In this document: in pieces, positions 17,301 through 25,827 of the stretch
Layout: every line of letters starts with the position of its first letter
Numbering within the stretch: the first letter of the stretch is position 1
Assembly: GCA_963826505.1 (NCBI GenBank)
Contig: CAWGXG010000008.1
Location: forward strand, 1,240,001 to 1,304,000
DNA: 64,000 nucleotides
Source of the DNA: CAWGXG01 sp963826505
Lineage (GTDB): Bacteria > Chloroflexota > Anaerolineae > Aggregatilineales > Aggregatilineaceae
Reading direction: 5' to 3'
The notes under the pieces: model-generated
The model's input: the letters and a program-made list of their open reading frames with translations, nothing else
What the model was told of the DNA's origin: nothing
Databases searched by the model: none
Made by a program: the position numbers and the translations under genes

Positions 17301-18446
17301 ATGCGTATCACTGACGCAGAACAAGCCAATGTCATCTTCCAGCGCACGATCGAATTGCTGCGCGAGCCTGAGGCCGCCTTCACTGCGGAGGCGATCTACA
17401 GTCTCTCCGACATGCATGGAGAGCACCTTGACCAGTTTCAGCAGGTCTGGCCAACGATGGCGGCTGACCGTCGTCTGACCCTGGTTCAGCGCCTGGTCGA
17501 AACCGCCGAGACTAATTTCGAGCTGGATTTCACGGCGGTGATTTCTGCCGCTTTGGACGACCCCGATCGCGAGGTCCGTCTTGCCGCTGTCGAGGGTGTG
17601 CTTGAAGAACACCCCCACCGCATCGTCGAACAGGTAATCAAACTCGCCCAGGACGATCTCTCGGTTGAGGTCCGCGCCGCGGCGGCCCAGGCGTTGGGCC
17701 AGTTCGTGTTGTTAGGCGAACTCGGCAAGCTGCCGGACACTCTGAACGAACGCCTGCAAGACACCGCCCTCGTCCTGCACCGCAACCCACACGAAGATCG
17801 CGAAGTGCGTCGCCGCGCATTAGAGGCGTTGGGCAACTGCTCGCGCGAAGGCGTGGCCGAGTTGATCCGCGCCGCTTATTACGCCGACGATCTGCTGATG
17901 CGCGTGAGTGCCGTGTTTGCGATGGGCCGCTCGTACGACGAAGTCTGGATTCCAATAGTCATGGACGAGCTGTCCAGCGACGAGCCGCAGATGCGTTACG
18001 AAGCCGCTCGCGCCGCCGGTGAGCTTGAGATTCGCCCTGCCCTGCCGCGTCTGGTTGAACTGGCTTACGATGACGATCGCGAAATCCAGGAGATCGCCAT
18101 CTGGGCCTTGGGCGAGATCGGCGGTCAAACAGTCGACCGCGTGCTCGCCGAGTTGGCGGCGTTGGCCGATACCAACAGCGATGCCGAATTGGCCGAGGCG
18201 GTCGCCGAGGCCCAGTCCGCCGCGACGCTGTCCGGTGAAGAACTGCTGCCGCTGTTCGACTTCAGCGACTACGACGAGGAAATGGTCGACGAGCTCGACG
18301 GCCATTACCTGTATGGTAACGAGTACGACGACGAGGACGACGAAGAAGACGAGGATCTCGACGACGTGTACGGTGACATCGACGACTTTGATGAGCTCGA
18401 CGAACTCGACGAGATCAGCGGCTTCGATTACGACGATATGGCCTAA
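17301..18446 (+). CDS. HEAT-repeat protein with strongly acidic tail
   Basis: 381 residues. Residues about 50-300 form about six HEAT or PBS-lyase-type helical repeats, seen as DPDREVRLAAVEGVLEE, LSVEVRAAAAQALGQF, DREVRRRALEALGNC and DDDREIQEIAIWALGEIGG. Such solenoids bind other proteins. The last 60 residues are mostly Asp and Glu with Tyr and Gly (DDEDDEEDEDLDD), probably disordered and able to bind basic partners or metal. 41 bases after the rseP-like gene, no obvious terminator between. Cellular role unknown. Confidence 0.8.
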   Translation: MRITDAEQANVIFQRTIELLREPEAAFTAEAIYSLSDMHGEHLDQFQQVWPTMAADRRLTLVQRLVETAETNFELDFTAVISAALDDPDREVRLAAVEGVLEEHPHRIVEQVIKLAQDDLSVEVRAAAAQALGQFVLLGELGKLPDTLNERLQDTALVLHRNPHEDREVRRRALEALGNCSREGVAELIRAAYYADDLLMRVSAVFAMGRSYDEVWIPIVMDELSSDEPQMRYEAARAAGELEIRPALPRLVELAYDDDREIQEIAIWALGEIGGQTVDRVLAELAALADTNSDAELAEAVAEAQSAATLSGEELLPLFDFSDYDEEMVDELDGHYLYGNEYDDEDDEEDEDLDDVYGDIDDFDELDELDEISGFDYDDMA

Positions 18447-18466
18447 CCTCACCCCGCATTCAACCA

Positions 18467-18502
18467 GTTGCCCGGTTCCGCCTGATGGTGAGATCGGGCG
18501 AC
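18467..18502 (+). other. Possible hairpin between HEAT and TPR genes
   Basis: GTTGCCCG and CGGGCGAC can pair (eight pairs including one G-U) around a 20-base loop. There is no T run, so it may be a processing or stability element if real. Confidence 0.2.
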
Positions 18503-18553
18503 TGTGCTGTTGCCTCACAGGCATCATAACAATAGCATAGGGAGCACCGATTT

Positions 18554-19189
18554 ATGACCGATCCCAATCAGCCCTATTCCCCCTTGCCCACCGACGATCA
18601 CGCGAGCAATCCTGCCAGCGATCGTGACTCCGGTTCCGTGGATGACAGCGAGCGCCTGGATGATCAATTGGAGCGTATGTCCGACGAGCAGTTTCGTCGC
18701 CAGATGACACAGGCGTCAATCCTGCTCTCCGGCGGCAATGGAAAAGACGCGATCCCACTGTTGGAGCGCTGCCACGCCTTGCATCCCGACGATGTCGGTG
18801 TATTGATCAATCTAGGGGGCGCATTCATCCTGATTGGCCGTCATCAGCGCGCCGTTCCTTTCTTGGAGCGCGCTTCCGAGATCGCGCCGCACGATCCCGC
18901 TGTGTGGTCCAATCTCGCCGCAGCCTATCTCGGCAAACTCATCACTTCGAACGGCGCCCGGCAAGAGAAAGCTCTGGCCGCCTACAACCGCGTCATCGCG
19001 CTGGACGCCGCCTACCCCAACGTGCATTACAACATGGGCCTGATCTACATCGACCGGCGCGAATGGACCAAAGCCTACGACGCGTTCACGCGTGCCATCG
19101 AGACTAATCCTCATGACAAGGACGCCCGGCTGATGCGCGACCGCGTCGAAGAGATGCGCCACCGTCCCGCCGATCCTACCTTGAACTGA
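18554..19189 (+). CDS. TPR-repeat protein
   Basis: 211 residues. The N-terminal 45 residues are polar and probably disordered. From about residue 55 there are three to four tetratricopeptide repeats: AIPLLERCHALHPDDVGVLINLG, then an RAVPFLERASEIAPHDPAVW unit, an ALAAYNRVIALDAAYPNVHYN unit and a final AYDAFTRAIETNPHDKDARL unit. TPRs serve as protein-binding scaffolds. It is soluble by sequence, with no signal peptide. GGGAG about ten bases before the ATG. A strong hairpin (19207-19227) follows. Partner unknown, but its place after HEAT suggests a shared complex. Confidence 0.8.
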   Translation: MTDPNQPYSPLPTDDHASNPASDRDSGSVDDSERLDDQLERMSDEQFRRQMTQASILLSGGNGKDAIPLLERCHALHPDDVGVLINLGGAFILIGRHQRAVPFLERASEIAPHDPAVWSNLAAAYLGKLITSNGARQEKALAAYNRVIALDAAYPNVHYNMGLIYIDRREWTKAYDAFTRAIETNPHDKDARLMRDRVEEMRHRPADPTLN

Positions 19190-19206
19190 ACCAACGAGCA
19201 GGCGCG

Positions 19207-19227
19207 GGCTGGGAAGCCATCCCAGCC
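19207..19227 (+). terminator. Hairpin after the TPR gene
   Basis: Perfect stem GGCTGGGA/TCCCAGCC with a five-base loop, just after the stop at 19189 and before a new promoter at 19293. No T run follows, but its position fits an end point. Confidence 0.45.
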
Positions 19228-19292
19228 GGCCTGTTCCCCGCACTTTCGCGCCATTCCTTGTCGTGTCTGCGACCCTGCTTGACCTGCGGCGA

Positions 19293-19321
19293 TTGCCCGC
19301 CGATCCTCGCCGTGCTATACT
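19293..19321 (+). promoter_or_regulatory. Promoter for the zinc-ribbon membrane protein
   Basis: TTGCCC (19293-19298), a 17-base spacer and TATACT (19316-19321). Expected transcript start is near 19328, 62 bases before the ATG. Confidence 0.6.
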
Positions 19322-19389
19322 CTCGGTGCTTCGGGACAAGCGCGCCGCGCTCGTCCGGATCGTGTACCCGTGTGCGGCGGAGTGAAATC

Positions 19390-19971
19390 ATGACGCTCGA
19401 TCAAAACACCCTTAACTCGATTCTCCTCATCGTGATCACCCTCACCGGGGCGGTCACGTCGGCCGTTTGGCTCGGCCTGATCCTGTGGACATGGCGCGAC
19501 GTCCACCAGCGCTCGCGCGATCCGCTGGCTCAGATCGCGGCGACGGTATTGGTGGCGCTGCTGGGCGTCTTCGGCGTCGTAATTTACATCATGCTCCGCC
19601 CGCCGGAAACGCTGTCCGAAGCTTATGAGCGTTCGCTCGAAGAAGAGGCGCTGCTCCAGAACATCGAGGAAAAACCGGTGTGCCCCGGCTGCGGGCGCCC
19701 GATCAAAGACAACTGGCAGGTGTGCCCCTTCTGCCATACCAAGCTCAAGAAGTCGTGTATTGCGTGCGGAGAACTGCTCGATTTGCCCTGGAACTTATGT
19801 CCCTACTGCGCCACGCCGCAGGTTAATTATGAGGCGCAGCCCGCGCGCGCACCGCGCCGGTCGAGCCGCCCCGCGCCCGCCGCTCCCCCTCCCCCGGAAA
19901 CCGCCCCTTCGCCGCCTGATGCGCCCCCGGCAGAAGGTGCTGTAGAATTTATCGAAGACGATCGGTACTGA
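19390..19971 (+). CDS. Two-helix membrane protein with double zinc ribbon
   Basis: 193 residues. Two transmembrane helices (about 10-32 and 47-67) are joined by a short loop. A charged helix leads into two zinc ribbons: CPGCGRP with CPFCHT, and CIACGEL with CPYCATP (DZANK-like). The tail is Pro- and Ala-rich and ends with an acidic stretch. Start ATG 19390 is chosen over 19258 because GGAG lies eight bases upstream and the longer form would cross the promoter. Function unknown. Zinc ribbons on membrane anchors often hold partner proteins. Confidence 0.7.
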   Translation: MTLDQNTLNSILLIVITLTGAVTSAVWLGLILWTWRDVHQRSRDPLAQIAATVLVALLGVFGVVIYIMLRPPETLSEAYERSLEEEALLQNIEEKPVCPGCGRPIKDNWQVCPFCHTKLKKSCIACGELLDLPWNLCPYCATPQVNYEAQPARAPRRSSRPAPAAPPPPETAPSPPDAPPAEGAVEFIEDDRY

Positions 19972-20034
19972 TTCGTCCACACAACGCGTGCCGATCCGGT
20001 TTGCATGGCCGCCTAGTTGAAGGGGAAACCGCGT

Positions 20035-21798
20035 ATGGTCCGACGTCTGTCCTTGGTGCTCATGGTGATCATTTTAGGAATCTTCATCTTGCAGGGGCCA
20101 GTCCAGATGAGTCGCGCGCAGGACAACCCGCCGACGACGCTCATCAACGCGGCCCTGGCCGATCTCAGCCAGCGCGCGGGTCGAACGCTGACGCTCAACA
20201 GTTTGTCCGCCTGGACGTGGACTCAGTCCAACTACCCCGACACTAGCCTGGGCTGCCCTCAGGCAGGCGGAGTCTACGCGCAGGTGCTAACCAACGGCTA
20301 CAGCTTCGTGTTCAACTACAACGGGGCCGTCTTCGATTACCGTGCCGCAGCGGATGGCAGTTCGCTTTTCTTGTGCTCCGGACCAGCGACTGTTCCCGCC
20401 GCGCCCGCCGTCAGCCCGACAGCGCCGCCGTTGGGGCCCACGGCTACGCCCGAAGGGCGCGCCGTCTGCGCGGACGCCATGAACACCCGTCTGGCAACGG
20501 GCATGGTCGCCCGTGTACGCGCGACCGGCCTGCCAGTCAACGTGCGCAACCAGCCCACCGCGTCCGGCGCCAAAGTCGGCCAGATTGATCCCGGCGCAGC
20601 CTTCGACATTGTGGGCACCTACACCTGTGCCGAAAATCTGGTCTGGTGGCCGATTGTGTACGGCGATGTCAGTGGGTGGGCCGCCGAAGGAGCCAACAGC
20701 GTGTATTGGGTGGAGCCCACCGATGCCCGCGTCACCCCGCCGACTGCCACGCCCTCCGCGCAGGTCGCAGCCACGCCCGTCGCCGGGACTCCGGTCGCCA
20801 GCTTGCCGGAAGGCGCGCAGGTCTATGCTCTGCCCAACTCGCCGCAGGCCATCCGCACGGACAACACGGACCAGCTTGATCGGTTTGTCGAGCTGCGCGT
20901 CAATGAGGTCGTAACCGGCCTCGCGTGGTCCCCCGACGGTCAGTGGATCGCCATGACCACACAGGACGGGCTTCGCCTGTACAACCTGCTGGCCATCCGC
21001 CAGACGCCGCGCACCTTCCAGGTGCCCAATGGCCCGACGACCGCGGTTGCCTTCAACGGGGACGGCAGCTTGCTCGTCACCGGGCACACTGACGGCACCG
21101 TGCGTCTGTGGGACATTTCGACCGGCGGTCTGCGTGGTTTGCTGCGCGCTCACAGCCTGCCCGTGCGGGCCGTCGCTTTCAGCCCGGATGGCACTCGAAT
21201 CGCAACCGGCGGCGGCGATCAGACGGCGGGCGAGCTCAAGCTGTGGGATGCCGCCTCGCAGACTCAAATCGCGACGCTCCAGGGCCACACGGCTGCCATC
21301 CTGGCCGTCGCCTTCAGTCCTGACGGCGCGCTGCTTGCTTCGGCCAGTCTGGACGGCACCGTCCGCCTGTGGGATGTTGCGACCGCCAGTCCTGGCACGA
21401 TTCTGCCCGAGTCAGGCGACACGACAACTGCCGTAACGTTTAGCCCAGATGGCTCCTGGCTGGCGTTCGCTGGCGAAGCGGGTATCGTTCGCCTGTGGGA
21501 GATCGGTCCTGGCGTACAGATGGCCATGCAAGGCGACGCCGTCGTACCAACCACCGCATTGACCTTCAGCCCGGATGGCAGCCTGCTCGTTACGGCGGGT
21601 GGCCCCGCCCTTGGCTCAGCGGGGCGCTTGTGGAATCCGGCCACCAACATGCAGATCGGCCCGTTACCCATGTTCGAAGACACACCCGGCCTGACAACTG
21701 CCGCCGGTGTCACCTTCAACCCGGATGGCAGCATGCTGGCCATCGCGCTCACGACCGGCAACAGCGGACTGGTGCGCATTCTGGGCATCAGCCAATAA
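20035..21798 (+). CDS. Secreted SH3b and WD40 beta-propeller protein
   Basis: 587 residues. Signal peptide (residues 1-28, cleavage near SRAQD). A domain of about 85 residues with Leu/Trp and two Cys follows, then a bacterial SH3b domain (LPVNVRNQPTASGAKVGQI, about 145-210) and a Pro/Thr linker. Seven WD40-type repeats fill the C-terminal half, each with a F-x-P/G-DG core and many ending VRLWD, enough for one closed seven-bladed propeller. SH3b often binds peptidoglycan and the propeller binds partners. Start ATG 20035 has AAGGGG nine bases upstream. A hairpin follows the stop. Confidence 0.85.
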   Translation: MVRRLSLVLMVIILGIFILQGPVQMSRAQDNPPTTLINAALADLSQRAGRTLTLNSLSAWTWTQSNYPDTSLGCPQAGGVYAQVLTNGYSFVFNYNGAVFDYRAAADGSSLFLCSGPATVPAAPAVSPTAPPLGPTATPEGRAVCADAMNTRLATGMVARVRATGLPVNVRNQPTASGAKVGQIDPGAAFDIVGTYTCAENLVWWPIVYGDVSGWAAEGANSVYWVEPTDARVTPPTATPSAQVAATPVAGTPVASLPEGAQVYALPNSPQAIRTDNTDQLDRFVELRVNEVVTGLAWSPDGQWIAMTTQDGLRLYNLLAIRQTPRTFQVPNGPTTAVAFNGDGSLLVTGHTDGTVRLWDISTGGLRGLLRAHSLPVRAVAFSPDGTRIATGGGDQTAGELKLWDAASQTQIATLQGHTAAILAVAFSPDGALLASASLDGTVRLWDVATASPGTILPESGDTTTAVTFSPDGSWLAFAGEAGIVRLWEIGPGVQMAMQGDAVVPTTALTFSPDGSLLVTAGGPALGSAGRLWNPATNMQIGPLPMFEDTPGLTTAAGVTFNPDGSMLAIALTTGNSGLVRILGISQ

Positions 21799-21825
21799 GC
21801 TCCCCGATCGTTCTTACAGAAACCA

Positions 21826-21851
21826 ACAGGGGCATCGCGAGGTGCCCCTGT
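21826..21851. terminator. Bidirectional hairpin between convergent WD40 and AEC genes
   Basis: Stem ACAGGGGCA/TGCCCCTGT of nine perfect pairs with an eight-base loop. The minus-strand tail TGGTTTCTG is U-rich. It sits between two convergent stops (21798 and 21879). Confidence 0.6.
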
Positions 21852-21878
21852 GTGCGTTCGCCAAGAACGAACACCCAG

Positions 21879-22787
21879 CTACATGATGATGGACAGCAGC
21901 GCGCTGATCGTCACGATGCTGATCAGCGTATCGACCAGGATCGTTCCAGTCACAAAATCCGCATCCGCGCCGAACTCCGCCGCCAGGACGCCTGTGATCA
22001 CCGCGGTCGGCATGGCCGACAGCACGAGCGACACGTCCCGCGCCAACCCGTGCAAACCGATCAGCGTCACCAGGACCAGCGCGATCAGGGGAGCCGCCAG
22101 CAAGCGCAACCCTGACGCCAGAAGGATGGCTCCCGCACTCCCTTTCAAAGACGCGCGCGAAAGTTGGATTCCCAACACGACCAGCATACACGGAATTGCC
22201 CCATCGGCCAGCACGCCGACCGCGCGATCCAACGGTAGCGGCAGAGTTATGTGGCCCGCGTTCACCGCGAACCCGGCTAGTGCTGCGTACGGCAACGGCA
22301 CGATCAATACGTTGAGCAGTGCCTTGCTCGTAGACATCGATCCGCGTGACGCCAGGAACACGCCTAACGTGTAGGACACGACGACTGTCGCCACGAAAAA
22401 CACCAGCGCCCGGGCTTCGCCGTCGACCCCGAATGCGAACCGGCTGAGCGGCAGCCCGTAGTTGCCCGCGTTGATCAGGGTCGCGCTCAACATGAATGCG
22501 CTTTCCCGGCGTTGGTCGAACCCGGCGAACCTGGCTACGCCCCACGCCAGCAGCGCAACCAGCAGCATCATCACGACCGCCACGAAGATCAGCCCGCCGG
22601 CCTCTCCCCCACTGACATCAGAATAAGCGATCCCGCGAAAGATCAGAAACGGCGAAAACAGGTAGATCAACAAGCGCGATAAGGGCTTGGGATCGATATC
22701 CATTATCCGGTCTATTGCCACACCGAACGCCGCCACAATGAACACCGGGCTGACGATGTTGAACGCGATCTCGAAAAAGGTTGACAT
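21879..22787 (-). CDS. AEC-family transporter (auxin efflux carrier-like permease)
   Basis: 302 residues with about ten hydrophobic helices in two five-helix halves. Typical AEC blocks are SPVFIVAAFGVAIDR near the N-terminus, ATLINAGNYGLPLSRFAFG in the middle and SAMPTAVITGVLAAEFGAD near the C-terminus. AEC proteins export or import organic acids such as malate, or other anions. It follows pyk by five bases on the same strand, so it may move a glycolytic or fermentation acid, but the substrate is not shown by sequence. Confidence 0.85.
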   Translation of the reverse strand: MSTFFEIAFNIVSPVFIVAAFGVAIDRIMDIDPKPLSRLLIYLFSPFLIFRGIAYSDVSGGEAGGLIFVAVVMMLLVALLAWGVARFAGFDQRRESAFMLSATLINAGNYGLPLSRFAFGVDGEARALVFFVATVVVSYTLGVFLASRGSMSTSKALLNVLIVPLPYAALAGFAVNAGHITLPLPLDRAVGVLADGAIPCMLVVLGIQLSRASLKGSAGAILLASGLRLLAAPLIALVLVTLIGLHGLARDVSLVLSAMPTAVITGVLAAEFGADADFVTGTILVDTLISIVTISALLSIIM

Positions 22788-22792
22788 CCGCC

Positions 22793-24274
22793 CTAAGCTT
22801 CTTCGTCTTCCCCTACCGTCAACACTTTGAGGAAGTTGGTTTGGCTGCCAATTCCGAACGGCACGCCGCCGATAATCACCATCAGATCGCCCAGATCCAC
22901 CAGGCCAGTTTCGCGCGCGGTCTTCACCACCACGTCGATCATCTCGTCAATCGTCGCGAATTCTTCTACCAAAACGGGCGTCACGCCCCACACTAACGCT
23001 AAGCGCCGGTAGGTTTCCGGGTTAGGCGTCGCCGCCAGGATCGGCGTGCTGGGCCGGGTGCGCGCCACGCGCAAGGCCGTGTAACCCGACCACGTGCTTG
23101 CCACGATCAGTCGCGCCTTGAGCATGTCCGCGATCCCGCTCGTCACGTGGCTGATCGCTGCGGGAACGCTGCGCTGCTTTTCCCCCTCCAACACGGGGAT
23201 GCTGAACTCCGCCGGGTGCAGTTCCTGGTGATCGCGCAGGTATTGTTCTGCGATCTGGGCGATGCGTACCATCATCTCCACCGATTGCAGCGGATATTTG
23301 CCCACTGCTGTTTCGCCAGACAGCATGATCGCGTCCGTTCCGTCGAAGATTGCGTTCGCTACATCCGTCAATTCGGCGCGCGTGGGGCGCGGATTGTCGA
23401 TCATGCTTTGGAGCATCTGCGTTGCCGTGATGACGGGTTTGCCCACTGCATTGCAGCGGTGGATGATGTTCTTCTGATGCACGGGGACATTCTCGGCAGG
23501 CGTCTCGACGCCCAGATCACCACGCGCCACCATGATCCCGTCCGCTTGCTCCAGAATCGCCTCGAAATTGGTGAGCGCCTCGGCCTTCTCGATCTTGGCG
23601 ATCAGCGCCGCTTCCCCTTTCAGGTGGCGGATGAGCCAGCGCATCTCGCGCAGATCGTCCGCCGTGCGCACGAAGGACATCGCCAGATAATCCACGTTAT
23701 GCTCCAGCGCAAAGCGGATGTGGTCCCGATCCTCTTCCGTGATCGACGACATGGTCAGCGAGGAATCCGGCACACTCACGCCCTTGTGCGACGACAGCAT
23801 CCCCCCAATCACGACTTCACACACCACGTCCGCGCCCTGCTTGGACCGCGTTCGAAACTCGATCTGCCCGTCATCCAACAGCATGCGTTCGCCCACCTTG
23901 AGATCGGCCAGCAGATCGGGATGAGGCATCGGGACGACAAACGGCTGTTCCGGATCGAGTTCGGCGCGCGCCGTCAACGTGACGAGATCGCCCACTGTCA
24001 GTTCGAGCGGGTCCTGAACGAGATTACCCAGGCGCAGCTTCGGTCCTGGAATATCGGCCAGAATCGCGACGACGCGATCCTCTTCCTCGGCCAGACGCCG
24101 CACGTTCTCAATATTGCGCGCGTGCTGTTCGTGCAGCCCGTGGCTGAAGTTGATGCGCGCCACATCCATCCCGGCGTGGATCATAGCGCGCAGCATCCCG
24201 ACATCCTGCGACGCCGGGCCGATCGTCGCCACGATCTTGGTACGTTTCCTCAGTTCTATTTTGGTTGATGCCAC
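22793..24274 (-). CDS. pyk: Pyruvate kinase
   Basis: Converts phosphoenolpyruvate and ADP to pyruvate and ATP, the last step of glycolysis, in the cytoplasm. 493 residues. The N-terminal TKIVATIGPAS and INFSHG, the catalytic Lys region LIAKIEKAEA, the signature IMVARGDLGVE, TQMLQSM and MLSGETAVGKYP are all present, followed by the C-terminal allosteric domain. GTG start with AAGGAT seven bases upstream. AEC transporter follows by five bases. Enolase, the preceding pathway step, is just upstream on the same strand but is separated by a strong terminator. Confidence 0.97.
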   Translation of the reverse strand: MASTKIELRKRTKIVATIGPASQDVGMLRAMIHAGMDVARINFSHGLHEQHARNIENVRRLAEEEDRVVAILADIPGPKLRLGNLVQDPLELTVGDLVTLTARAELDPEQPFVVPMPHPDLLADLKVGERMLLDDGQIEFRTRSKQGADVVCEVVIGGMLSSHKGVSVPDSSLTMSSITEEDRDHIRFALEHNVDYLAMSFVRTADDLREMRWLIRHLKGEAALIAKIEKAEALTNFEAILEQADGIMVARGDLGVETPAENVPVHQKNIIHRCNAVGKPVITATQMLQSMIDNPRPTRAELTDVANAIFDGTDAIMLSGETAVGKYPLQSVEMMVRIAQIAEQYLRDHQELHPAEFSIPVLEGEKQRSVPAAISHVTSGIADMLKARLIVASTWSGYTALRVARTRPSTPILAATPNPETYRRLALVWGVTPVLVEEFATIDEMIDVVVKTARETGLVDLGDLMVIIGGVPFGIGSQTNFLKVLTVGEDEEA

Positions 24275-24304
24275 GCCGCTATCCTTTCTCTTGATCGGTG
24301 ACCG

Positions 24305-24341
24305 AAAACGCCTGGGATGGCAGGGTCGTCCATCCCAGGCG
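24305..24341 (-). terminator. Rho-independent terminator after enolase
   Basis: Twelve perfect pairs CGCCTGGGATGG/CCATCCCAGGCG with a nine-base loop, followed on the minus strand by TTTT. It separates eno from pyk. Confidence 0.85.
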
Positions 24342-24384
24342 TAGTTGATTCAAATCCTCACTGCTCGCAGGACCGTGTCCCGCC

Positions 24385-25677
24385 TTATAGCGTGCGCTTG
24401 ATATTCGGGAAAGCGCCGCGCCCTGCGTAGGACGCTGCGGAGCCGAGGTCTTCCTCGATGCGCATCAGTTGGTTGTATTTGGCGATACGGTCGGAGCGGG
24501 CCGGCGCGCCCGTCTTGATCTGCCCGGCGTTCAACGCGACCACCAGGTCTGCGATCGTCGCGTCTTCGGTTTCGCCAGAACGATGGCTCACCACAACGGT
24601 CCAGTTGTGAATCTGACTCATACGGCTGGCGGCCATCGCCTCGGTCAGCGTGCCGATCTGGTTCACCTTGCACAGCAGGCTGTTGCACGCACCAATGTCA
24701 ATCGCGTGCTGGACGCGCTCCGGATTGGTCACCAACAAGTCGTCGCCCACGATCTGTACTTTGTCGCCTACGGCTTTCTGGAGCATCACCCAGTGATCCC
24801 AGTCGTTCTGATCAAGACCGTCTTCGAGCGAGATAATCGGGTATTTCGCCAGCCAGTCCACCCAGAACGCGACCATTTCCTCGCCGGACAGCGTGCGGCC
24901 TTCTTTAGCCAGCACGTATTTGCCGTCCTGATACAGCTCGCTGATGGCAGGGTCGATGGCGATGTAGACCTGCTCGCCCGCCTTGTACCCGGCTTTGTCA
25001 ATCGCTTCGAGGATCAGCTCGATTGCGCCCGCGTTGCTTGGCAAGTTGGGGGCAAAGCCGCCTTCATCACCGACGGTCGTCACGTAGCCCTTGCCGCTGA
25101 TCACTTTCTTGAGAGTCTGGTAGATTTCCGCACACCAGCGCAGCCCCTCGCGGAAGCTGTCAGCACCGACCGGCATAATCATGAATTCCTGGAAATCCGT
25201 GCCATCCGGCGCGTGCTTGCCGCCGTTGAGGATGTTCATCATCGGCACGGGCAGCATGTGGGCATAGGTCCCGCCCAGATAGCGATACAGGGGCAGCCCC
25301 AGGCTGTCCGCTGCCGCTTTCGCCGCTGCCAACGACGCGCCAAGGATCGCGTTCGCGCCCAGATTACCCTTGTTCGGCGTGCCGTCCAGCTCGATCAACA
25401 TTTCGTCGATCGCCTTCTGGTCAATGGCGTCCCAACCAACCAATGCTTCGGCAATCGGCCCGTTGACATTGTCCACGGCCTTGAGCACGCCCTTGCCGCC
25501 ATACCGCTTCTTGTCACCGTCGCGCAACTCTACCGCTTCGTGCTCGCCCGTGCTGGCCCCGCTCGGCACAATCACCCGGCCAAATCCGCCGTCCGCCAGA
25601 GCAATCTCAACTTCAACCGTCGGATTTCCGCGCGAATCAAGAACTTCACGCCCAACGACGTTCTCAATAATCGTCAT
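24385..25677 (-). CDS. eno: Enolase
   Basis: Dehydrates 2-phosphoglycerate to phosphoenolpyruvate. 430 residues, normal length. Motifs in order are GREVLDSRGNPTVEVE at the N-terminus, SGASTGEHEAVELRDGD, the GDEGGFAPNL loop, SLEDGL and VGDDLLVTN, the metal region, and SHRSGETEDATIADL plus KTGAPARSDR near the C-terminus. Start ATG 25677 has CAGGAGA eight bases upstream; the longer frame is dismissed. Acts just before pyruvate kinase. A 12-pair terminator ends its transcript. Confidence 0.98.
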   Translation of the reverse strand: MTIIENVVGREVLDSRGNPTVEVEIALADGGFGRVIVPSGASTGEHEAVELRDGDKKRYGGKGVLKAVDNVNGPIAEALVGWDAIDQKAIDEMLIELDGTPNKGNLGANAILGASLAAAKAAADSLGLPLYRYLGGTYAHMLPVPMMNILNGGKHAPDGTDFQEFMIMPVGADSFREGLRWCAEIYQTLKKVISGKGYVTTVGDEGGFAPNLPSNAGAIELILEAIDKAGYKAGEQVYIAIDPAISELYQDGKYVLAKEGRTLSGEEMVAFWVDWLAKYPIISLEDGLDQNDWDHWVMLQKAVGDKVQIVGDDLLVTNPERVQHAIDIGACNSLLCKVNQIGTLTEAMAASRMSQIHNWTVVVSHRSGETEDATIADLVVALNAGQIKTGAPARSDRIAKYNQLMRIEEDLGSAASYAGRGAFPNIKRTL

Positions 25678-25782
25678 GGTAATGTCTCCTGTACAAACCA
25701 ATGCGAATGATCCCGTGATTGATCGGTCGCCGCAGGGTCAGAGGACCCCACGGGCAGGTGGTGCAGAGTGTACCACGTCATC

Positions 25783-25818
25783 GCGTGCCGGGCAGACTTT
25801 TTCCCCTGCCCGGCACGC
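25783..25818. terminator. Thirteen-pair hairpin after the BioD-like gene
   Basis: Perfect arms GCGTGCCGGGCAG and CTGCCCGGCACGC with a ten-base loop. It lies ten bases past the stop of the DRTGG gene on the minus strand. No U run follows on that strand, so it may act with Rho or stabilise the 3' end. Confidence 0.55.
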
Positions 25819-25827
25819 ACAATTTTC

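Noticed and set aside
23147..24268. Long frame of 373 codons opposite pyruvate kinase
   Set aside because: It is antisense to a complete pyk gene, with His/Arg-rich composition typical of GC-rich shadow frames, and no start signal or homology.
24469..25710. Long frame of 413 codons opposite enolase
   Set aside because: Antisense shadow of eno, with no recognisable domain.
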